A stretch of DNA of 44,078 nucleotides from Leptolyngbyaceae cyanobacterium CSU_1_3 (lineage in GTDB: Bacteria; Cyanobacteriota; Cyanobacteriia; Leptolyngbyales; Leptolyngbyaceae). Both the position numbers and the translations under genes were made by a program. Each line of letters starts with the position of its first letter. Position 1 is the first letter of the stretch. The stretch is from assembly GCA_012034655.1 (NCBI GenBank), contig JAAUOZ010000023.1, positions 1 through 44,078 of the forward strand, read 5' to 3'. Shown here piece after piece: positions 10,390-19,364 of this stretch. The notes under the pieces were generated by a model that saw only the letters and a list, made by a program, of their open reading frames with translations, was not told the DNA's origin and made no database searches.

Positions 10390-10992
10390 TTAGTGAGTCG
10401 CAACACCCGCCCGGACGCGAGCCGTTCCGATCGGCAATCCTTCCTTGAAAGCCGTCACTCCAAATACCTGGTTCAACGCACCTGCGGCTTCGGCGGTCAG
10501 CGTTACTTCTACACCACTGAGCACCAGGCGATCGTCCTTGGGAGCAAGCGGAGGAGTCACTCCGGTGATGCCTAAATTAAACAAAGGCGCACGGAAAGCT
10601 AGGCTGTCGTTGACGGTGACAAGTCCAGTGAGGACGGGCTTTTCGCCCAAGGTGCTGATGATGAAATCGGTCAACTCAACCGTGGTGTTTCCTGCCTTGA
10701 GCGACAAACCGCCCCGGTGAATGATCTCAGCTTTGACCGTGCCCAAATCGATCGCGCCACCCGAAATGGGAAATGAAGCCACACCCTTGTCTAGCGTTCC
10801 GCGACCTACAACCCCCGGCGCAACTTGCAGAGACACCAGCGCGTTCACAAAATCAGCACTCAGTTGCACAGAAGTTCTGCCGCCTGTGAGGGGTTCTGTG
10901 GGAGCAGCCGAAGCTGGAGTTCCAAAGCTAAGAACTGCTACGAGAGAAGCAACCCCTGCCACTGCTTGCCATTTTTGACCTAGAAAACCCAT
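10390..10992 (-). CDS. Secreted protein of unknown function
   Basis: A 200-residue protein with a clear Sec signal peptide (GVASLVAVLSFGTPASAAP, cleavage near residue 30). The mature part is rich in Val, Leu, Thr and Gly and looks like a beta-sandwich with two similar halves, around GGAIDLGTVKAEIIHRGGLS and LFNLGITGVTPPLAPKDDRL. I do not recognise a family. The start at 10992 has AAAGGAG eight bases upstream, which decides it over the longer ORF. It is divergent from the two-component operon at 11257, with a perfect inverted repeat in the shared promoter region. Confidence 0.6.
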   Translation of the reverse strand: MGFLGQKWQAVAGVASLVAVLSFGTPASAAPTEPLTGGRTSVQLSADFVNALVSLQVAPGVVGRGTLDKGVASFPISGGAIDLGTVKAEIIHRGGLSLKAGNTTVELTDFIISTLGEKPVLTGLVTVNDSLAFRAPLFNLGITGVTPPLAPKDDRLVLSGVEVTLTAEAAGALNQVFGVTAFKEGLPIGTARVRAGVATH

Positions 10993-11131
10993 GTGATTTC
11001 TCCTTTGTTGTGAGATGAGCAGACATGCCATCGATCGAGGAATAAGCTCCAAAGAACAGCGATCGCAGCGACTGAACGATCAGACGATATCGGTTTGTTA
11101 CAAGTCTTCATATCGATCTAAGCTCCCAGTT

Positions 11132-11179
11132 GGTCTAGGAAAAAAGTCCTGATTCAATTTGGGAGGTTTTTCCTAGACC
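11132..11179. promoter_or_regulatory. Perfect 13-base inverted repeat between divergent genes
   Basis: GGTCTAGGAAAAA and TTTTTCCTAGACC are perfect inverted copies separated by 22 bases. The arms lie 78-125 bases upstream of the kinase start and 140-187 bases from the secreted-protein start. This could be an operator, perhaps for the NarL-type regulator encoded next door, or the ends of a small element. Binding is inferred, not shown. Confidence 0.45.
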
Positions 11180-11256
11180 GTTCGCGACGAAGATGGGAAA
11201 TCTGGTCATAGCAGCCAGTTTGTTGCTCGTCTACACTTTAGAGAAAAAAACCTCCT

Positions 11257-12489
11257 GTGAATCGCTCCATGCAACCGTCGAGTCAACCCTTTTCCTTACT
11301 TCCTTATCTAGAATGGATTTTGCTGGGGCTAATCACCCTCAATGTGCTGCTGACGGCGGCGGTTTATCCGACTCCTGAGTTTGCAGGGTTTGCAGTGTTG
11401 AGTATTGTAATATTTGGAGCGATCGGGTTTACGTTGCCACGGCAAGCTTACGCCAAAATTCTCTATACAGCATTTGAGTTTGCAATCATTCTGATTCCCA
11501 ATAGTTTAGATGGTCGCATTCCGCCTGTGCCACTGTTGGGGTTAGTGGCAGTGATTCGTAGCTGTCAAATGTTTCGAGTAACGGGACGGTTGATTGTTGC
11601 AAGTCTAGCGTTTTCAGTTTTTCTGTATAGCGTATTTTTTCGCAGTCAAACGGTTTTGATGACCTGTCGATCGTTGGGTCAAATTCAACCCAAATTTGAA
11701 CAGCTAATTACCAATCCGCTTAACTATCAACTGAGTTCAGCATTATCGTTTGGGTTAACGCTGATATTCGCCTTCCCGTTGATCTATGCATTGTTAGCAG
11801 AACGTCAAAGCCGTGCCCAGCTTGCAGTTGCCAATTTCCAACTCAGGCAATATGCCTTACTGGCTGAAGAACGGGCAAGTCTGCAAGAACGCAATCGCAT
11901 CGCCCGCGAAATGCACGATTCCCTCGGACACACCCTCACCGCCCAAAGCATTCAGCTAGAAAATGCCCAACTCTTTTTGAGAATGCAGCCCGATCGCGCC
12001 CACACATTCTTGCTCGAAGCGCAAAATCTCAGCATTCAAGCCATTCAAGAAGTGCAAGAATCTGTGCAAGCCTTGCGCGCCGATCCTTTAGGCGGAAGAA
12101 CTTTGGAGGCGGCGATCGCAACCCTGATTAACGAATTTCAACGCACCACAGGCATTACGCCCGACTGCCAAATTCGCCTGCCCCTGCGACCTACCGCAGA
12201 CATTAAAATTGCCCTCTACCGCATCACCCAAGAAGCGCTCACCAATATTTGCAAGTACAGCGAAGCAACTCAAGTCACAATCCAATTGCAGGAAATCGAC
12301 AGCACAATCATCCTCCGAGTTGAGGATAATGGAAAAGGATTTCACCTTGAGCAGAACACAACGGGCTTTGGGCTGCGAGGAATGCGCGAACGAGCGATCG
12401 CCCTCGGTGGGCAATTTAACCTCGTCAGCCAACCCGAAAATGGATGCCAGCTAACCGCCTCGATTCCGCTTCCTGAGCTACTCTTATGA
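11257..12489 (+). CDS. NarL-family sensor histidine kinase
   Basis: A 410-residue membrane kinase. The first about 190 residues hold five or six hydrophobic segments with no recognisable sensor domain. A short coiled coil follows. The HisKA_3 dimerisation domain has the phosphoacceptor His in [14 protein letters not shown], and the ATPase domain has an N-box-like ALTNICKYS, the G1 box VEDNGKGF and the G2 box [12 protein letters not shown]. The input signal is unknown. The start is the GTG at 11257 or the ATG at 11269. Neither has a strong ribosome site. The TGA stop overlaps the ATG of the response regulator by four bases, so the two genes are translationally coupled. Confidence 0.85.
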   Translation: MNRSMQPSSQPFSLLPYLEWILLGLITLNVLLTAAVYPTPEFAGFAVLSIVIFGAIGFTLPRQAYAKILYTAFEFAIILIPNSLDGRIPPVPLLGLVAVIRSCQMFRVTGRLIVASLAFSVFLYSVFFRSQTVLMTCRSLGQIQPKFEQLITNPLNYQLSSALSFGLTLIFAFPLIYALLAERQSRAQLAVANFQLRQYALLAEERASLQERNRIAREMHDSLGHTLTAQSIQLENAQLFLRMQPDRAHTFLLEAQNLSIQAIQEVQESVQALRADPLGGRTLEAAIATLINEFQRTTGITPDCQIRLPLRPTADIKIALYRITQEALTNICKYSEATQVTIQLQEIDSTIILRVEDNGKGFHLEQNTTGFGLRGMRERAIALGGQFNLVSQPENGCQLTASIPLPELLL

Positions 12490-13145
12490 TTCGAGTTCTA
12501 TTGGTGGACGATCAAGATCTAATTCGCGAAGGCCTCCGCAGTTTGCTGGAAGCCAAGCCAGATCTCACCGTGGTGGGAGATGCCGCCAACGGACAGCAGG
12601 CGATCGAGCAACTCCCGATGCTCCGGCCTGATGTGGTGCTGATGGATATCCGTATGCCGATTATGGATGGGGTGGCTGCCACTAAGATTATTGGGCAAAC
12701 TCACCCGACCATCAAAGTGCTCGTGCTGACTACGTTTGATGACGACGAATATGTGGCTCAGGCAATGCAACATGGGGCTAGGGGCTATCTGCTCAAACAC
12801 ACGCGATCGGAGGAGTTGGCCCAGGCGATTCGGGTTGTGCATCAGGGCTATACTCACCTGGGGCCGGGGTTGTTTGAGAAGGCGATCGCGCTCCTTCAGC
12901 CTGCCTCTACCGTTGCCAAAAGTTTGCCACCCGAACTGATCGAATTGACTCCCAGAGAGCGGCAAGTGCTATGTCTGATCGCCAACGGAGCCAGCAACCG
13001 CGAAATTGCCAAAGCGCTCTACATTTCTGAGCGCACGGTTAAAAACCACGTCACTAACATTCTGAGCCGCTTGAATCTACGCGATCGCACCCAGGCCGCC
13101 CTGTTTGTCAGTGATTTTTTGGCGCTACTCAGTGAGCCACCCTAA
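12486..13145 (+). CDS. NarL/LuxR-type response regulator
   Basis: A 219-residue regulator. Residues 1-120 are a receiver domain with the acidic pair VDDQD, phosphoacceptor Asp in [13 protein letters not shown], the Thr of VLTTFDDD and the Lys of GYLLKH. Residues about 150-215 are a LuxR helix-turn-helix ([20 protein letters not shown], then [18 protein letters not shown]). It is the partner of the overlapping kinase. Its targets are unknown. The inverted repeat at 11132-11179 is a candidate autoregulatory site. Confidence 0.9.
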   Translation: MIRVLLVDDQDLIREGLRSLLEAKPDLTVVGDAANGQQAIEQLPMLRPDVVLMDIRMPIMDGVAATKIIGQTHPTIKVLVLTTFDDDEYVAQAMQHGARGYLLKHTRSEELAQAIRVVHQGYTHLGPGLFEKAIALLQPASTVAKSLPPELIELTPRERQVLCLIANGASNREIAKALYISERTVKNHVTNILSRLNLRDRTQAALFVSDFLALLSEPP

Positions 13146-13148
13146 ATT

Positions 13149-13850
13149 TTACTGACCCAATTCTCCGAATCGATCGCGATACTGTTGCAGCAACAATGCT
13201 ATTTCTTGTTTTTGCTGCTCGGCTTGCTCGGCTCGTTGGCGTTCTTGTTCGGCTCGTTGGCGTTCTTGCTCAAACATTTGATTGAGTTGGGCAAACGAGA
13301 AAAAGGGATCTCCATCGGGGCGATAAAGTTGCAGTTCTTCAGCTAACTCAAACCGGATTTTCAACCTGGGACTCACCCACCCCTCGATCGCTTCGATCGC
13401 ATCCAAAAATCCATCTTCAGAGCGGAGCCAACCCCGCAGTTGATTGCGATCGGGATCATATTGATAGTATTCTTCTACGCCGTGGCTGTTATAGAACAGA
13501 AGCTTGCGCTCCATTTCGCGGCGCGTGTTGCTGGGTGAGAGAATTTCAAACACGACCTGCGGTGGCACATTGTTCTCTTTCCACTGCTGGTAGGAGCCAC
13601 GATCGCCCTTGGGTCTTCCAAACGCTACTAGGGCATCGGGGGCAGTGCATAGGATGTTGTTGCCTTCGATCGGATACCACAGCAAATCACCCGCCACAAA
13701 CACATTGGGGTCTTCGGCAAACAACCATTCCAGATTTTGTTCAATGACGACAATCCAATTAAATTGCTTTGTGTTGTCTGCCATTGGCTTGCCGTCACTT
13801 TCTGGATAAAACACTTCAGAGGAAGTGAGTATTTGTTGCTGAGTGGTCAT
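13149..13850 (-). CDS. Uma2 family protein (PD-(D/E)XK nuclease fold)
   Basis: A 233-residue member of the Uma2 family, very numerous in cyanobacteria and of uncertain function, with a restriction-endonuclease-like fold. Visible family features are AGDLLWYPIEGNN, TAPDALVAFG, PQVVFEILSPSNTRREMERK and YNSHGVEEYYQYDPD. The C-terminal 45 residues are a charged coiled coil built from the repeat QERQRAE. The start at 13850 (MTTQQQ) is preferred over the ORF start at 13871. It converges on the response regulator, with only three bases between the stops. Confidence 0.8.
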   Translation of the reverse strand: MTTQQQILTSSEVFYPESDGKPMADNTKQFNWIVVIEQNLEWLFAEDPNVFVAGDLLWYPIEGNNILCTAPDALVAFGRPKGDRGSYQQWKENNVPPQVVFEILSPSNTRREMERKLLFYNSHGVEEYYQYDPDRNQLRGWLRSEDGFLDAIEAIEGWVSPRLKIRFELAEELQLYRPDGDPFFSFAQLNQMFEQERQRAEQERQRAEQAEQQKQEIALLLQQYRDRFGELGQ

Positions 13851-14093
13851 GCCCAAAATCCTCGCTTGCAACTCGATCGAATTCTCCTAGTATAGAACCT
13901 TTGCATTACTCTACAATTTTTGCAAATTTAGAGGATGTTTGAAAAGTATCGTTCTGGCCTTCACCCGCCCCAAGCTGGAAGTTGGAGCTAATCGAACAAG
14001 TTCTTTGCCAAGGTACTGAAGACCCGATTTTAATTGGCTCTTAGTCCCTTCAGGAGACTTCGCACACCCAAGGAGTCAGACCCTCTAACTTTA

Positions 14094-14114
14094 AGGAAGT
14101 TAGATGATACAAAT
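14094..14114. other. Small perfect hairpin in the 13851-14233 intergenic stretch
   Basis: TCTAACTT-TAAGG-AAGTTAGA forms an eight-pair stem with no T-run. A TACAAT box at 14153-14158 could be the -10 element of map. The rest of this 380-base stretch shows no gene. Confidence 0.3.
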
Positions 14115-14233
14115 CCTTCACCAGCCGAGAAAGTATGTCAAGTTTCTTTACCTACAATAGATAGTGCCTATGCTGGGATGTAGATTCTCTACCTGACTGA
14201 CAGACTTTCCCCATCAAAGCTAAAATTAACACC

Positions 14234-14995
14234 ATGGAACAAGAAGTCATCACCCTGCTCTCTACCCGCGAAATTGACAAAATGCGCCGCGCTGGGCATC
14301 TGGCAGCGCAGCTACTCAACCATCTTGAACCCCTTGTTAAACCGGGTGTCACGACCCTACAACTCAACGATGAAGCCGAACGTTGGACGCAAGCCCACGG
14401 AGCCAAAAGTGCGCCCTTGGGCTACCACGGCTTTCCTAAGTCGATTTGCACCAGTGTGAATGAGGTGGTTTGCCACGGCATCCCCAACGCCAAGCAAGTG
14501 CTCAAAAGTGGGGACATCATCAACATTGATGTGACGCTGATTTTGGAGGGTTATCACGGTGATACCTCCAAAATGTATTTTGTGGGCGAACCGTCACCTG
14601 TGGCCAGAAGGCTGGTGGAGGTGACTGAGAAGTGTCGTCAGCTAGGCATGGATGAAGTCCGTCCGGGGGGGAGAATTGGCGACATTGGGGCAGCAATTCA
14701 AGAGTATGCAGAATCTCAGGGGTTCTCAGTGGTGCGCGATTTCGTGGGGCATGGCATCAGCAATATTTTCCACACTGCGCCGCAGATTCCCCATTATGGC
14801 GATCGTGGAACTGGCAAAAAACTGCGCCCTGGCATGGTGTTTACGATCGAACCCATGATCAACGAAGGAACCTGGGAGGTGAAAGTTCTCAAAGACAAGT
14901 GGACAGCCATTACCAAAGACCGTAAGCTTTCGGCCCAGTGTGAGCATACCTTGGTAGTGACTGAGAGCGGTTACGAGGTGTTGACGCAGTGCTAA
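14234..14995 (+). CDS. map: Type I methionine aminopeptidase
   Basis: A cytoplasmic dimetal enzyme that removes the initiator Met from new proteins. It is 253 residues, usual for the family. The substrate-site His is in LGYHGFPKSIC. The metal ligands are the two Asp in INIDVTLILEGYHGDTS, the His of FVGHGIS, the Glu of FTIEPM and the Glu of CEHTLVVTE. The start at 14234 matches family alignments. Cyanobacteria usually carry several map genes, so this may be one paralogue. A probable small membrane-protein gene follows 44 bases downstream. Confidence 0.93.
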   Translation: MEQEVITLLSTREIDKMRRAGHLAAQLLNHLEPLVKPGVTTLQLNDEAERWTQAHGAKSAPLGYHGFPKSICTSVNEVVCHGIPNAKQVLKSGDIINIDVTLILEGYHGDTSKMYFVGEPSPVARRLVEVTEKCRQLGMDEVRPGGRIGDIGAAIQEYAESQGFSVVRDFVGHGISNIFHTAPQIPHYGDRGTGKKLRPGMVFTIEPMINEGTWEVKVLKDKWTAITKDRKLSAQCEHTLVVTESGYEVLTQC

Positions 14996-15039
14996 GGAAA
15001 GAGAGTCAGATAAAATGAAAATCTTGGAGGGTAGTCAAG

Positions 15040-15175
15040 ATGCCTGTCTACCCTGAGTTTCTGGGCAACTACGGGGCGCTTGCCCCTATATGCCATCATT
15101 CTGATTCAGCAAGGCTCCTCGCTTTTGAGGAAGTTTGAGGAAAGTGACATCATCAAGCGCGACAAAGGCGACTAG
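15040..15175 (+). CDS. Probable 44-residue membrane protein, one-base frameshift
   Basis: A GGAGG ribosome site lies nine bases before the ATG. Reading as given soon reaches a stop. If the CCCC at about 15080 is read as CCC, the frame gives 44 residues: a short lumenal or cytoplasmic start (MPVYPEFLGNYG), one membrane helix (ALALYAIILIQQ) and a charged tail (LLRKFEESDIIKRDKGD). The last four bases overlap the CHAD gene on the other strand. The strong ribosome site, coherent membrane-protein pattern and clean stop support it. I do not recognise the family. Confidence 0.4.
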
Positions 15176-16170
15176 TTGAGGGTTTCTGCTTGATTAGGTT
15201 TGTCTTTGCTGGTATTCACGATTTGCAACCGTAGTGCAGTGCGAAATTCTGCATCTAGATAGTGCTTTTGCAGAATCTGCCATTGCTCCCATGCCTGGGC
15301 AGTTTTTTGGGTAAGCTGGTTTGCAACCGTCGGACAGCTTTCTTGGAGAGAAACCTTCAACTGGTTTGCAAGATAGTCTTGAAGTACTGTGCTGTCTTGA
15401 ATCTGCCCCAACACTTCCTGAATAGTTTTGAATTCCTCAATTCGATCGCTATAGCGGGTGTCGTAGAAGTCTACAAACAGTTCGGTCTGGTAGCGAATGC
15501 GCTTCATCTGCTTGCGGAGATCATGCAGCACGAGACTATGTTGAGCGAGAAACTCGTGGATGGCTTCTAGGGGAACTGAGTGAACGATCGCGCTGCCATT
15601 TTCAAACGTTGTGCCTATAAGCCAACCTGGATGCAATAGAATTTTACTGATCAAAGGCAACAATAAATCGGGTAGAACTTCTAAGATTGAAATTTGGGCG
15701 ATCGCTTCATGGTTGGGTTGTTCTAGCCATTCTTCAAAGGCATCTTTGAGATCTTGATATTTCCCACTTTTGAGGGTGTGCTTCAATTCATCAAACTCTT
15801 GTTTGCGCTGCCGGTGCATTTTTTTGAGCACCGTTGTCATTGCTTCTTGCTCAATGGGGGGGAAATTGGTTTGGGCTTCCAATTCTGCTTGCAAAACATC
15901 TAAATCTCTCACGGCTCCTAGAGCGTGGGCAATTTTAGAGAGGCGGCGATCGCTGGCTTCCTTGGGTAGTTTTATGGTAAACCCAAACACTTGAATTGCA
16001 GTTCGCAGGCGGCGAATTCCAACGCGCATTTGGTGTAAGCATTCAGGATCTTGGTCTTGCAAAACCTCTGCTTCGTGTTTGACAAACTTCTTGAAGTGCT
16101 TGGCGATCGCCCGATGAGTAAAGCTATCTAGAGTTTGTAACTGTGTCTTTTTTTCTGCGGTTGTGGTCAT
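15172..16170 (-). CDS. CHAD domain protein
   Basis: A 332-residue all-helical protein. CHAD domains carry conserved His and basic residues and bind polyphosphate. Here the two marker motifs are HQMRVGIRRLRTAIQVF near residue 50 and LHDLRKQMKRIRYQTELF near residue 215, separated by acidic helices. There is no CYTH domain, so it is a stand-alone CHAD protein. I chose MTTTAEKK at 16170. The longer ORF start at 16185 adds five residues. It is divergent from psbA3, with a long AT-rich region between. Confidence 0.8.
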   Translation of the reverse strand: MTTTAEKKTQLQTLDSFTHRAIAKHFKKFVKHEAEVLQDQDPECLHQMRVGIRRLRTAIQVFGFTIKLPKEASDRRLSKIAHALGAVRDLDVLQAELEAQTNFPPIEQEAMTTVLKKMHRQRKQEFDELKHTLKSGKYQDLKDAFEEWLEQPNHEAIAQISILEVLPDLLLPLISKILLHPGWLIGTTFENGSAIVHSVPLEAIHEFLAQHSLVLHDLRKQMKRIRYQTELFVDFYDTRYSDRIEEFKTIQEVLGQIQDSTVLQDYLANQLKVSLQESCPTVANQLTQKTAQAWEQWQILQKHYLDAEFRTALRLQIVNTSKDKPNQAETLN

Positions 16171-16185
16171 TTTAGTGGACTGCAA

Positions 16186-16812
16186 TAATTAAGTAATACT
16201 AACAATTTATGAAAATCTGAAAAGATTATTCTCATGCTCCTGAAATATTGTAGAAGATGTCTCTAGATAGTGTTCAATAACGTTGCATAATGTAATTATT
16301 TTTTTTCTAACTATCATACCTTTTTGTGTGTTTACTAGAAATATGAACGATCGCTAAGCGTTTACAACTTTATTTAATTTCCGGTTTAACTATTTGTTTA
16401 ACTATTTGTTTAATACGTGTATAAATAACTGTGTATCAATCAATGTCCTAATTAGCTTGGCTGGGCATCTCGGCAAGAATGTCATTTTGTAAGACAGATT
16501 ATTTTTTGTAGCGTTAATATTCCGATCGTCCCCCACGATCGCTAGGGCGGGTGTTCCTATCGATCGATTCAGTCTCTGGTCAATTTCTGTCCAATGCTTC
16601 TGACCAATGCGCTCTGGGCTAAAATTTCAATCCAAAGTTGAGATCTTTTTTGCTTGAGATAAAAGAACTATTCCGGCTCTTCATTAGTTCTTTAGTTTCT
16701 TTCTCTATGATTCTTAATCATTCCTTTGAACAGGGCGGCATCTTTAGAAGTCACCCTAGCCTTTCAGGTTTCATCGATCGCATGTTTTTCTTCATCCACA
16801 TTCATTAAAACT
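16186..16812. other. AT-rich intergenic region upstream of the FaRLiP cluster
   Basis: These 627 bases hold no gene I can support. They separate the divergent CHAD gene from psbA3 and carry the candidate far-red motif at 16680-16694. An inverted pair, AAAGAACTA and TAGTTCTTT (about 16662-16693), overlaps that motif. Confidence 0.5.
16680..16694 (+). promoter_or_regulatory. Candidate far-red control motif, copy 1 (psbA3)
   Basis: TTCATTAGTTCTTTA, 119 bases before the psbA3 start. It matches the sites at 18055 and 33811 in at least 13 of 15 positions. CTTCA/CTTTA half-sites lie 11 bases apart, as expected for an OmpR-type dimer site. Recognition by RfpB is inferred. Confidence 0.5.
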
Positions 16813-17881
16813 ATGACCACAGTTTCTCAACGACAACCAAAGGTCTTAGCGCGGTGGGAGCAATTTTGTAATTGGATCACCAGCACAGACAATCGGATTT
16901 ATATCGGCTGGTTTGGGGTTTTGATGATTCCCCTTCTGATGATTTCGGCGACGGTGTTCACGCTGGCATTTATTGCCGCACCACCTGTTGATATTGATGG
17001 CATTCGAGAACCGATCGCAGGTTCACTTCTCTACGGCAACAACATTATTACGGCGGCGGTTGTGCCCTCGTCTAATGCGATCGGGTTGCACTTTTACCCG
17101 ATTTGGGAAGCTGCCAGCATGGACGAATGGCTCTATAACGGTGGCCCCTATCAAATGATTGCGGCGCACTATGTTCCGGCACTGTGCTGCTATATGGGGC
17201 GAGAATGGGAGTTAAGTTATCGATTGGGAATGCGCCCCTGGATTGCGGTGGCCTATTCGGCTCCGTTGGCGGCTACGGTGTCTGTGTTTTTGATTTACCC
17301 GATCGGGCAGGGTAGCTTCTCAGATGGCTTGCCGATGGGCATTAGCGGCACATTCAATTTCATGTTTGTTTTCCAGGCAGAACACAATATTCTGATGCAT
17401 CCTTTTCATATGTTGGGGGTTGCAGGTGTATTTGGAGGGTCGCTCTTTTCTGCGATGCACGGCAGTTTAGTCACGTCTAGCCTGGTGCGCGAAACAACAG
17501 AAAATGAATCACAAAACTATGGCTACAAGTTTGGTCAAGAGGGAGAAACCTACAATATTGTGGCGGCGCATGGCTACTTTGGGCGACTGATTTTTCAGTA
17601 TGCCAGTTTTACTAACAGTCGATCGCTACACTTCTTTCTGGCAGCATTTCCGGTGATCTGTATCTGGTGTACTGCGCTGGGTATTTGCACCATGGCCTTT
17701 AACCTAAATGGATTGAATTTTTAATCATTCCATTCTCGATTCTCAAGGGCGTGTAGTAAACACTTGGGCAGACGTATTAAATCGTGCCAATTTAGGATTC
17801 GAGGTAATGCACGAACGTAATGCTCACAACTTCCCGTTTGATTTAGCGGCGGGTGATGAGATTCCAGTTATCTCTCTGTAA
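16813..17881 (+). CDS. psbA3: Far-red photosystem II D1 protein, one-base frameshift near the C-terminus
   Basis: D1 carries the PSII donor-side ligands and half of the reaction-centre pigments in the thylakoid membrane. All Mn-cluster ligands are visible: Asp170 in GQGSFSDG, Glu189 in FQAEHN, and His332, Glu333, His337, Asp342 and the processed Ala344 in [13 protein letters not shown]. TyrZ (LIYPIGQG), His190 and His198 are present. Position 130 is Glu (MGREWEL). Divergent stretches such as HYVPALCC set it apart from ordinary D1, and its location argues for the far-red form. The run TTTTT at 17718-17722 has one T too many. Literal reading stops after NGLNF. The corrected reading adds [15 protein letters not shown] to the end (355 residues). 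The start at 16813 matches D1. The ORF start at 16726 adds non-D1 residues. Confidence 0.9.
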
Positions 17882-17909
17882 ACTCAGTGATTTAGTGACC
17901 TATCTATTT

Positions 17910-17951
17910 CTGTTGTAGAAATGTAGTTTTACGTTTCTACAACAGTTTTTG
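17910..17951 (+). terminator. Rho-independent terminator after psbA3
   Basis: CTGTTGTAGAAA and TTTCTACAACAG form a perfect 12-pair stem with a 12-base loop, followed by TTTTTG. It separates psbA3 from the apc operon. The rest of 17882-18199 holds the next far-red motif and a leader with a weak AAGCCC/GGGGCTT hairpin. Confidence 0.85.
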
Positions 17952-18054
17952 TATTTTAAATAACGTGTAAGATTCTCATTTAGTAATTTATGTATTTTTC
18001 TAATCTCATTCTCATTAGACAATTTGATTAAGCTCTGTAAATTTCTACTGATTC

Positions 18055-18069
18055 TTCATGAGTTCTTCA
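18055..18069 (+). promoter_or_regulatory. Candidate far-red control motif, copy 2 (apc operon)
   Basis: TTCATGAGTTCTTCA, 131 bases before the first apc start. Preceded by ATTC, it reads as two TTCTTCA units spaced 11 bases apart, the clearest direct repeat among the three sites. It is followed by a T-rich tract as at the other copies. Confidence 0.55.
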
Positions 18070-18199
18070 GGTTTTTTCTTTATTCTCCTTTACATACTTG
18101 CACATTCATTCGGTGGTCTAACTCACGCAAAGCTCCCCATTCCATCTGAGTTAAAGCCCTTTTGGGATGGGGCTTCTTACCTTTATTTAGGAGAAAACT

Positions 18200-18676
18200 A
18201 TGAGCCTTGTAACAGAACTCATTCTAAATGCAGACAGTGAAGCTCGGTATCCTGCTCCGAAGGAAATTCGCATTTTTCAGGACTTCTTAAAAACTGGAGA
18301 ACAGCGGATTCGGATTGCTTCAGTTTTGGCAGAAAATGAGCAGCGAATTGTGCAAAATGGCAGTGCCAGATTTTGGGAGCGCTGCCCCGTTACGCCCAGT
18401 AACAGTGGCAACCCGCGCAAGACGGCTTCTTGTCAGCGCGATCAAGGCTGGTATGTGCGATTGGTTGCCTATTCAATTTTGGCAGGCAGCGAGCAGCCCT
18501 TGGTTGAGATTGGGACGCTAGGAATTAAGGAGATGTATAACTCTCTTGAAATTCCCCTCAAAAACCTGGTCGAAGCAATGCGCTGTATTAAAGAAGAGGC
18601 GGTTTCTTTGTTGAGCGCTGAAGATGCAGTTGAAGTTGCGCCCTATTTTGACTACATCATTCGATCGCTGTCTTAG
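18200..18676 (+). CDS. apcD5: Far-red allophycocyanin alpha-type subunit
   Basis: A 158-residue ApcD-like phycobiliprotein of the far-red phycobilisome core. The bilin-attachment Cys is in TASCQRDQGWYVRLVAYS. The family start is MSLVTELILNADSEARYP, and the end is APYFDYIIRSLS. Helix pattern and length are usual. RBS AGGAG lies eight bases upstream. FaRLiP clusters carry three such paralogues (ApcD2, D3, D5). The number here is assigned from position as the first gene, before apcB2, and needs a tree. It is the first gene of a five-gene apc operon controlled by the upstream motif. Confidence 0.8.
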   Translation: MSLVTELILNADSEARYPAPKEIRIFQDFLKTGEQRIRIASVLAENEQRIVQNGSARFWERCPVTPSNSGNPRKTASCQRDQGWYVRLVAYSILAGSEQPLVEIGTLGIKEMYNSLEIPLKNLVEAMRCIKEEAVSLLSAEDAVEVAPYFDYIIRSLS

Positions 18677-18686
18677 CGCTGACACG

Positions 18687-18722
18687 ATTTGCACAACAAT
18701 TTGCACAACGATTTGCACAACT
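18687..18722. repeat. 12-base tandem repeat, three copies
   Basis: ATTTGCACAACA, ATTTGCACAACG and ATTTGCACAACT lie in tandem between the first apc gene and apcB2. The transcript copy would be unstructured. Such short tandem repeats are frequent in filamentous cyanobacteria. Confidence 0.85.
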
Positions 18723-18772
18723 CGCGCGCACAGATTACACACAGTTAGCATAACTTTTTGGAGATTCAAATC

Positions 18773-19258
18773 ATGCAAGATGCTATCACCGCTTTGATCA
18801 ATTCGTCGGATGTACAAGGTCGCTATTTGGATACGGCAGGGGTAGATCGACTGAGAGCCTATTTTCAGAGCGGAGATCTGCGATCGCGCGCAGCAATTAA
18901 CATTAGCGCTAATGCCAATTCTTTGGTAACTCAGGCAGTGGCAAAATCGCTGATGTACACCGATATTACGGCTCCGGGTGGCAATATGTATACCTGTCGC
19001 CGCTATGCCGCTTGCATTCGCGATATGGACTATTTCCTGCGCTATGCCACCTATGCCATGTTGGCGGGCGATCCTTCCATCTTAGACGAGCGAATCTTGA
19101 ACGGACTGCGCGAAACCTATAACTCTTTGGGTGTGCCGATCGGGGCAACCGTGCGGGCGGTGCAGTCGATGAAAGAAGTGACAACTGATCTGATCGGTGC
19201 GGAAGCTGGCAGGGAGATGGGTGTCTACTTTGATTACATCTGTTCGGGATTGAGCTAA
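18773..19258 (+). CDS. apcB2: Far-red allophycocyanin beta subunit
   Basis: A 161-residue beta subunit that pairs with the ApcD-type alpha subunits to form far-red absorbing trimers. The bilin Cys is in [18 protein letters not shown]. The Asn that is methylated in beta subunits is in [11 protein letters not shown]. The end [10 protein letters not shown] is typical. The start at 18773 (MQDAIT) has TTGGAG upstream. The TTG at 18758 would add five non-family residues. It is the only beta gene in the cluster, so it must serve all alpha-type partners encoded here. Confidence 0.9.
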   Translation: MQDAITALINSSDVQGRYLDTAGVDRLRAYFQSGDLRSRAAINISANANSLVTQAVAKSLMYTDITAPGGNMYTCRRYAACIRDMDYFLRYATYAMLAGDPSILDERILNGLRETYNSLGVPIGATVRAVQSMKEVTTDLIGAEAGREMGVYFDYICSGLS

Positions 19259-19289
19259 TGTTTTGTCGCTGAGAGGCAACAGTCAGAGC

Positions 19290-19337
19290 AATGCTGAATG
19301 ATGAACTGAGAAGATTGAATGTTCATAGTTCAGCATT
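19290..19337 (+). other. Intercistronic hairpin between apcB2 and the next apc gene
   Basis: AATGCTGAATGATGAAC and GTTCATAGTTCAGCATT pair over 17 positions with two mismatches around a 14-base loop. No immediate T-run follows, so it may protect or process the apcB2 message, or act as a partial terminator. Confidence 0.6.
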
Positions 19338-19364
19338 CTCTGCTTCTATTTTTGAGGAGAAAGA

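Noticed and set aside
13930-13950. GAGGATGTTTGAAAAGT as a possible insertion-sequence end
   Set aside because: The phrase recurs in cyanobacterial intergenic DNA, but no transposase remnant or matching inverted end is nearby.
18058-18240. A 60-residue hydrophobic ORF before the apc operon
   Set aside because: It overlaps the candidate control motif and leader, lacks a ribosome site and runs into the first apc gene in another frame.
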